From assembly GCA_910577945.1 (NCBI GenBank), contig CAJTNI010000006.1, forward strand, positions 13,942 to 77,941: a stretch of DNA of 64,000 bases, read 5' to 3'. Below the pieces are notes generated by a model. It saw only the letters and a program-made list of their open reading frames with translations, ran no database searches and was not told the origin of the DNA. Both the position numbers and the translations under genes were made by a program. This DNA is from an uncultured Christensenella sp. (GTDB lineage Bacteria; Bacillota; Clostridia; Christensenellales; Pumilibacteraceae). This document shows positions 61,199-64,000 of this stretch, one piece after another (the stretch's first letter is position 1; each line of letters opens with the position of its first letter).

Positions 61199-61465
61199 TC
61201 AAGTAGCGGTTTTCACCGCGCTTTGCGCGTCTACCGGCATAGGCATTAGCGACATCTCGGGCGAATACTCAAGCATCATATAAAAATCGGTCATTTCGTA
61301 ACCGTCGATAACGTCATACATATTTTCAACATAGTCACGTAATGCCGTGAAACGCTTTGTAAATTCGTTATCTTTGAAAAGGTCTAAACAGTTTTGTTCG
61401 ATACTCCGTATCATTGCGCTTGCCACTTCGACAGACAACGATTTTTTAATTTGCACTTTGTTCAT
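61199..61465 (-). CDS. Element protein of unknown function (88 aa)
   Basis: MNKVQIKKSLSVEVASAMIR begins an 88-residue protein, mostly helical and acidic (FTALRDYVENMYDVIDGYEM), ending in a Met/Pro-rich tail. AAGGAG lies 11 bases before the ATG. It is divergent from the XRE gene and its likely promoter (TTGACG 61683-61678, 18 bp, TAATAT 61659-61654) runs through the operator dyads. Its role is unknown; control by the element's regulator is inferred. Confidence 0.65.
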   Translation of the reverse strand: MNKVQIKKSLSVEVASAMIRSIEQNCLDLFKDNEFTKRFTALRDYVENMYDVIDGYEMTDFYMMLEYSPEMSLMPMPVDAQSAVKTAT

Positions 61466-61630
61466 TTTCGGGTAATCTCCTTGATTAAGAATTTTTTGTT
61501 ATTCCTACGGCGCGCCCATAGAAAAAGACTGCTTGACACCCGAATATCAAACAGCCTTATATCTAACATACGCATTGCTTATCGCGCCGCGATTTGTTCG
61601 CTATATCTTGCTTGACTGTTCGGGCAATCA

Positions 61631-61709
61631 ATACACAGATACTGTGTATTGATATATTATCACACAGATATTGTGTACGTCAAGCATTTTACACAAAAAA
61701 TGTGTAAAA
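61631..61709. promoter_or_regulatory. Three operator dyads of the element regulator
   Basis: ATACACAGATACTGTGTAT (61631-61649), ACACAGATATTGTGT (61662-61676) and a longer dyad centred on TTACACAAAAAATGTGTAA (61689-61707) share the ACACA-N5/6-TGTGT pattern. They lie between the divergent 88-aa and XRE genes. Confidence 0.75.
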
Positions 61710-61728
61710 TATTTTTAGAGGTGATATT

Positions 61729-62055
61729 ATGAAGCAACCTATGTGGAAATTGAACAAGGTCGGCGAAAAAATAGCTTACTATTTGTCGCTAAAAGGCTGG
61801 TCGCAACAAATGTTAGCGGACAAGCTCGGAACTACACAACAATCAATTAGCCGATGGATTAAAGGGCAAACCGAACCGAGCCTTGACGATGTACTTTTAA
61901 CTTGCTATTTTCTCGGCGAAGACCCAAACGAGCTTTTAGGCTTCAACGATATTGCGCATGAAGAATTTGCCCAATATGACGAAATATACGAAGCTACGGG
62001 CAATCGCTTTGACAATATAATTGCGCAACAAAATGACGATAACCGCGACGATTAA
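61729..62055 (+). CDS. XRE-family regulator of the element
   Basis: A 108-residue protein with a helix-turn-helix at about 10-70 (KIAYYLSLKGWSQQMLADKL, GTTQQSISRWIKGQTEPSLD) and an acidic tail ending NDDNRDD. AGAGGTG precedes the ATG. It probably binds the three dyads just upstream, controlling itself and the 88-aa gene as a phage-like repressor. Confidence 0.88.
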   Translation: MKQPMWKLNKVGEKIAYYLSLKGWSQQMLADKLGTTQQSISRWIKGQTEPSLDDVLLTCYFLGEDPNELLGFNDIAHEEFAQYDEIYEATGNRFDNIIAQQNDDNRDD

Positions 62056-62086
62056 ACAGTTTTACATACAGTTAGGAAAAACTAAA

Positions 62087-62299
62087 ATGATTAGAAAATG
62101 CAAACATTGTAATATTGAATTTGACGCATTCGAAGAAAGTCACATATACTGTAATACTTGTTATTATCGCATTCAAGACCATTTATGTATTGATTGTGGC
62201 AAATCTTTATCAAATAGATCTATTAACTCTGGCTTTTTGAATTGTTACGACTGTTACAAAAAAACAGGGAAAATGATTACAAAATATAATAAACTTTAA
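62087..62299 (+). CDS. Small double zinc-ribbon protein
   Basis: A 70-residue protein: MIRKCKHCNIEFDAF, YCNTCYYR, LCIDCGKSL and NCYDCYKKTGK give four CxxC pairs, enough for two zinc sites. AGGAAA lies before the ATG at 62087, which is preferred to a TTG start inside the XRE gene. Its end overlaps the convergent rep gene by 4 bases. Such proteins often bind DNA or act in recruitment; the role here is unknown. Confidence 0.75.
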   Translation: MIRKCKHCNIEFDAFEESHIYCNTCYYRIQDHLCIDCGKSLSNRSINSGFLNCYDCYKKTGKMITKYNKL

Positions 62300-63414
62300 T
62301 CAATTAACCCTATTTCGCGGCAGAATTCTTCAGGATTATCGTATAATGGCGGGGCTTCTGTCGCTGTTTTTATATGCTTTGCACTTGATGTACTATCAAG
62401 TGTCCTTAACGTCAAGTAAGGACACGCGCCCGACGGCGCGGCGGCGCAGGCTTGACCCGCCCGCGCCGTCGGGGCTGCGAGCTGCCGCACGTTCCTTTGC
62501 GTTTGTTCGCTGTTTTGCTCCGCATTCACTATGCCGTTGCCGTTGCTTGTGAGCACGGCGAACTTTTTGCTTGTGTCCGCATACGACACTAAATAAACGT
62601 TAAGGTCTATGTCGTCAAGACATTTTTCCGTCGGGGTTACTCGCTTTTCTATTATCGGGCGCTTTATGTTATTACTCACGTAATAGCGGCGTTTGCCAAA
62701 AAATCTATCGTCGTAATGCTGTTTAGATATATACTTGCATATATAATGCTTGCTTGCTTCGCCGTTCGCTATTACGCTTAACGTACTGTAACCGAGCTTC
62801 CACCGTTCAACGTTGAATATTTGATGCCCGTGCTTGAATATCAAATCGCCCTTCTTGTGCCGTCCTTTGCGCTTTTCGTATCGAGCGGGAACGGCTTTCA
62901 GTTCTTCCATTGTTACCCCGCCGATAAGTAAATGGAAATGCAGTCCGCCGTCTTTATGGTATTCGGGGACTGCCACATAATACATTTGTGGAAACTTTTT
63001 CCGCAAATAGTTTTGAAATTGCGTGAACTTGCGCTTGACCTTGTTATCGTCTAATCGGTCGATTTTCTCTTTGTCAAACGTCCATGTAACGAAATATTGA
63101 AAATCGTTACAGCGGCATATATCGTATAGGGCATTGCGGCTTCGGTGTGCCGAGCGGAGTATATTTTGTACGTTGCGTAATTGTAATTCGTGTTCGAGTA
63201 TTCGGCGTTTGCGTAAGTATTTCGGGTCAAATAACGATATTTTTGTTAATTTGCGCTTTAAGTTTTCTCTATGCGCTTCGCGTTTGATTTTATTTATTGC
63301 CTTGCTTTTTATTGCGTTTACTATTGCTGTGATTGTTATTTCGGGGTTATGTTTAATTCGAATTTCGTCGCTGCCGTCGGCAAACACTTTGCGCGTTATG
63401 TACGCTACTTGCAT
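62296..63414 (-). CDS. HUH-type rolling-circle replication protein (Rep)
   Basis: A 372-residue protein. Motif I-like FQYFVTWTFDKEKID, the metal-binding HUH motif GGLHFHLLIGG (about residue 160) and the catalytic Tyr block HYICKYISKQHYDD (YxxKY form) appear in order, as in plasmid and microvirus-like Reps. A helical basic N-terminal region precedes them; the C-terminal 90 residues are Ala/Gln/Ser-rich and probably disordered. It would nick the element's origin; hairpins upstream are candidates. It gives the element plasmid-like replication after excision. Confidence 0.85.
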   Translation of the reverse strand: MQVAYITRKVFADGSDEIRIKHNPEITITAIVNAIKSKAINKIKREAHRENLKRKLTKISLFDPKYLRKRRILEHELQLRNVQNILRSAHRSRNALYDICRCNDFQYFVTWTFDKEKIDRLDDNKVKRKFTQFQNYLRKKFPQMYYVAVPEYHKDGGLHFHLLIGGVTMEELKAVPARYEKRKGRHKKGDLIFKHGHQIFNVERWKLGYSTLSVIANGEASKHYICKYISKQHYDDRFFGKRRYYVSNNIKRPIIEKRVTPTEKCLDDIDLNVYLVSYADTSKKFAVLTSNGNGIVNAEQNSEQTQRNVRQLAAPTARAGQACAAAPSGACPYLTLRTLDSTSSAKHIKTATEAPPLYDNPEEFCREIGLID

Positions 63415-63708
63415 TCGTGCTTGCTCCGTGTAGTTATTTCGAGTTGTCGAGCAAGGGCTGTTCGCCCTTGAGCTTTGTCGCGTGTTGTTGCTTACGTGAG
63501 AGAGTTGACAAGAGGGTAGGCGGGTTGTCGGGCGAGGGGTCGCGCTTTTGGTGTTTGCTCCCGTTCTCGTTCCCGTATGCCGTCACGGCGCGCCGCATAG
63601 CTCGCTTCGCTCGGCGGCACGTCGTTCCAGCTCGTTGCCGTCCGCTCCGTCTTGACGGGCGTTACGGCATGTTTTATGCCGTTTTTCGGCTGTTTTGCTC
63701 GCTTCGGC
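63415..63708. other. Non-coding region upstream of rep, possible replication origin
   Basis: GC-rich, no supported gene. Hairpins CAAGGGC-TGTTC-GCCCTTG (63452-63470) and ACGGCAT-GTTTT-ATGCCGT (63664-63682) stand near rep and near the right end; either could be a nick or single-strand origin. Assignment is speculative. Confidence 0.35.
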
Positions 63709-63735
63709 TTCGAATCCCGGTAACAGCTTCAAACG

Positions 63736-63761
63736 AAAAACCACCGTATCGGTGGTTTTTT
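63736..63761 (+). terminator. Probable original tRNA-Thr terminator, displaced
   Basis: AACCACCG pairs with CGGTGGTT and TTTTTT follows. It starts 7 bases after the duplicated tRNA 3' end. Confidence 0.75.
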
Positions 63762-63823
63762 AATGTTAATTAATTTAACCACTGGCTATGCCAGTGGGCA
63801 CCATAGAGCTTTAGCTATGAGGA

Positions 63824-63893
63824 TAGACAAAAAAAGTCCTCCTTTGCTATAATAAGGCTGGTTCCTACGCCAAGTCTAAAAGCAAAGGAGGAC
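63824..63893 (+). promoter_or_regulatory. IS promoter and inverted repeat over the ribosome site
   Basis: TAGACA (63824), 18 bp, TATAAT (63848-63853). GTCCTCCTTTGCT (63836-63848) is the exact complement of AGCAAAGGAGGAC (63881-63893), which holds the ribosome site of the transposase. Read-through RNA would fold and hide the site; RNA from the element's own promoter would not. Confidence 0.7.
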
Positions 63894-63900
63894 AATCCAA

Positions 63901-64000
63901 ATGGACGAATATAGTTTAGCACATACAACGTGGGATTGCAAGTACCATATAGTATTTGCACCGAAATATCGACGGAAAGAGATATATGGAAAACTCAAAG
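63901..64000 (+). CDS. tnpA: IS200-type transposase TnpA (5' part, runs off the window)
   Basis: The first 33 codons read MDEYSLAHTTWDCKYHIVFA then PKYRRKEIYGKLK, the N-terminus of Y1 transposases of the IS200/IS605 family (HTxYxxxYHIVFxPKYRRK). These enzymes move single-stranded DNA with an HUH/Tyr active site, which lies beyond the edge. AAGGAGGA is 8 bases before the ATG. Confidence 0.92.
   Translation, partial: MDEYSLAHTTWDCKYHIVFAPKYRRKEIYGKLK

Larger units (their letters stand above)
60994..63728. mobile_element. Small integrated element in tRNA-Thr, Rep-encoding, no integrase
   Basis: TTCGAATCCCGGTAACAGCT occurs at 60994-61013 (inside the tRNA T arm and acceptor) and at 63709-63728, a 20-bp direct repeat of attL/attR type. 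Between them lie four genes: an 88-aa protein, an XRE regulator, a zinc-ribbon protein and an HUH Rep. The codon and base use (AT-richer genes) differ from the neighbours. Beyond the far repeat a strong terminator (63736-63761) sits where a tRNA terminator would be. No integrase gene is present, so integration in trans or loss of the gene is inferred. Confidence 0.75.
63768..64000 (+). mobile_element. IS200/IS605-type insertion sequence, left part
   Basis: The left end bears the subterminal hairpin CCACTGGC-TAT-GCCAGTGG (63779-63797), typical of IS200 ends bound by TnpA. The element continues past the window. Its left boundary is estimated. Confidence 0.8.

Noticed and set aside
63417..63773. 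118-codon plus-strand frame
   Set aside because: It crosses the right attachment repeat and the terminator, and has no start signal.

Overview
The window comes from a GC-rich Bacillota genome, most likely an uncultured gut Clostridia (Christensenellales-like; the family is a guess). The basis is the complete S10-spc-alpha ribosomal superoperon in clostridial order, including a KOW protein between map and infA, an FMN-riboswitch/RibU unit, DegV, XRE regulators, clostridial housekeeping genes (mnmE, smpB, rsmG, lepB, parB) and an IS200-type transposase. Several -35/-10 pairs with 17-bp spacing can be read directly and fix many starts.

Layout. 1-2953: a truncated BspA-like LRR lipoprotein divergent from an XRE regulator, with three operator-like dyads between them. 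2954-3789: repeats only. 3790-14180 (minus): parA, plsC, an MGDG-synthase-like glycosyltransferase, a GH78-like rhamnosidase, a membrane-anchored pullulanase and a GLUG-like lipoprotein, i.e. polysaccharide use and membrane-lipid genes. 14467-18319 (plus): a MATE transporter fused to a cytidylate-kinase-like domain, an FMN riboswitch with ribU, and a CPCC-type small protein. 18717-35545 (minus): rplQ to rpsJ, 32 genes of translation, transcription and secretion, read from a consensus promoter at 35696-35724 and interrupted by repeat elements that abut stop codons. 35935-38847 (plus): a zinc-ribbon protein, a Cys-rich small protein and ferritin. 39198-39692: three tandem small-RNA-like units, each with its own promoter and terminator. 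39886-48055 (minus): a 48-aa Lys/Cys protein, two dispersed repeat families, a membrane protein, smpB, mnmE, rsmG, degV, lepB and a hydrolase-like protein. 48339-49434: parB followed by four parS sites. 49446-60691: a ferritin-like protein, a phospholipase-D-type protein, an XRE/small-membrane-protein pair, two DUF2207-like membrane proteins, a DegT-like aminotransferase, an NrdG2-like radical SAM protein, a decayed gene and a repeat-rich LDxxLD protein.

60941-64000: tRNA-Thr(GGT) whose 3' end is duplicated 2.7 kb downstream, bounding a small element (two small proteins, XRE regulator, HUH-type Rep, no integrase). The tRNA's probable original terminator now lies beyond the far repeat. An IS200-type element starts just after it and runs off the window.

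The features most worth follow-up are the tandem small-RNA units, the two families of dispersed structured repeats, the operon repeats placed directly after stop codons, and the integrase-less tRNA element. All functional names rest on motif recognition by eye; no database search was run.
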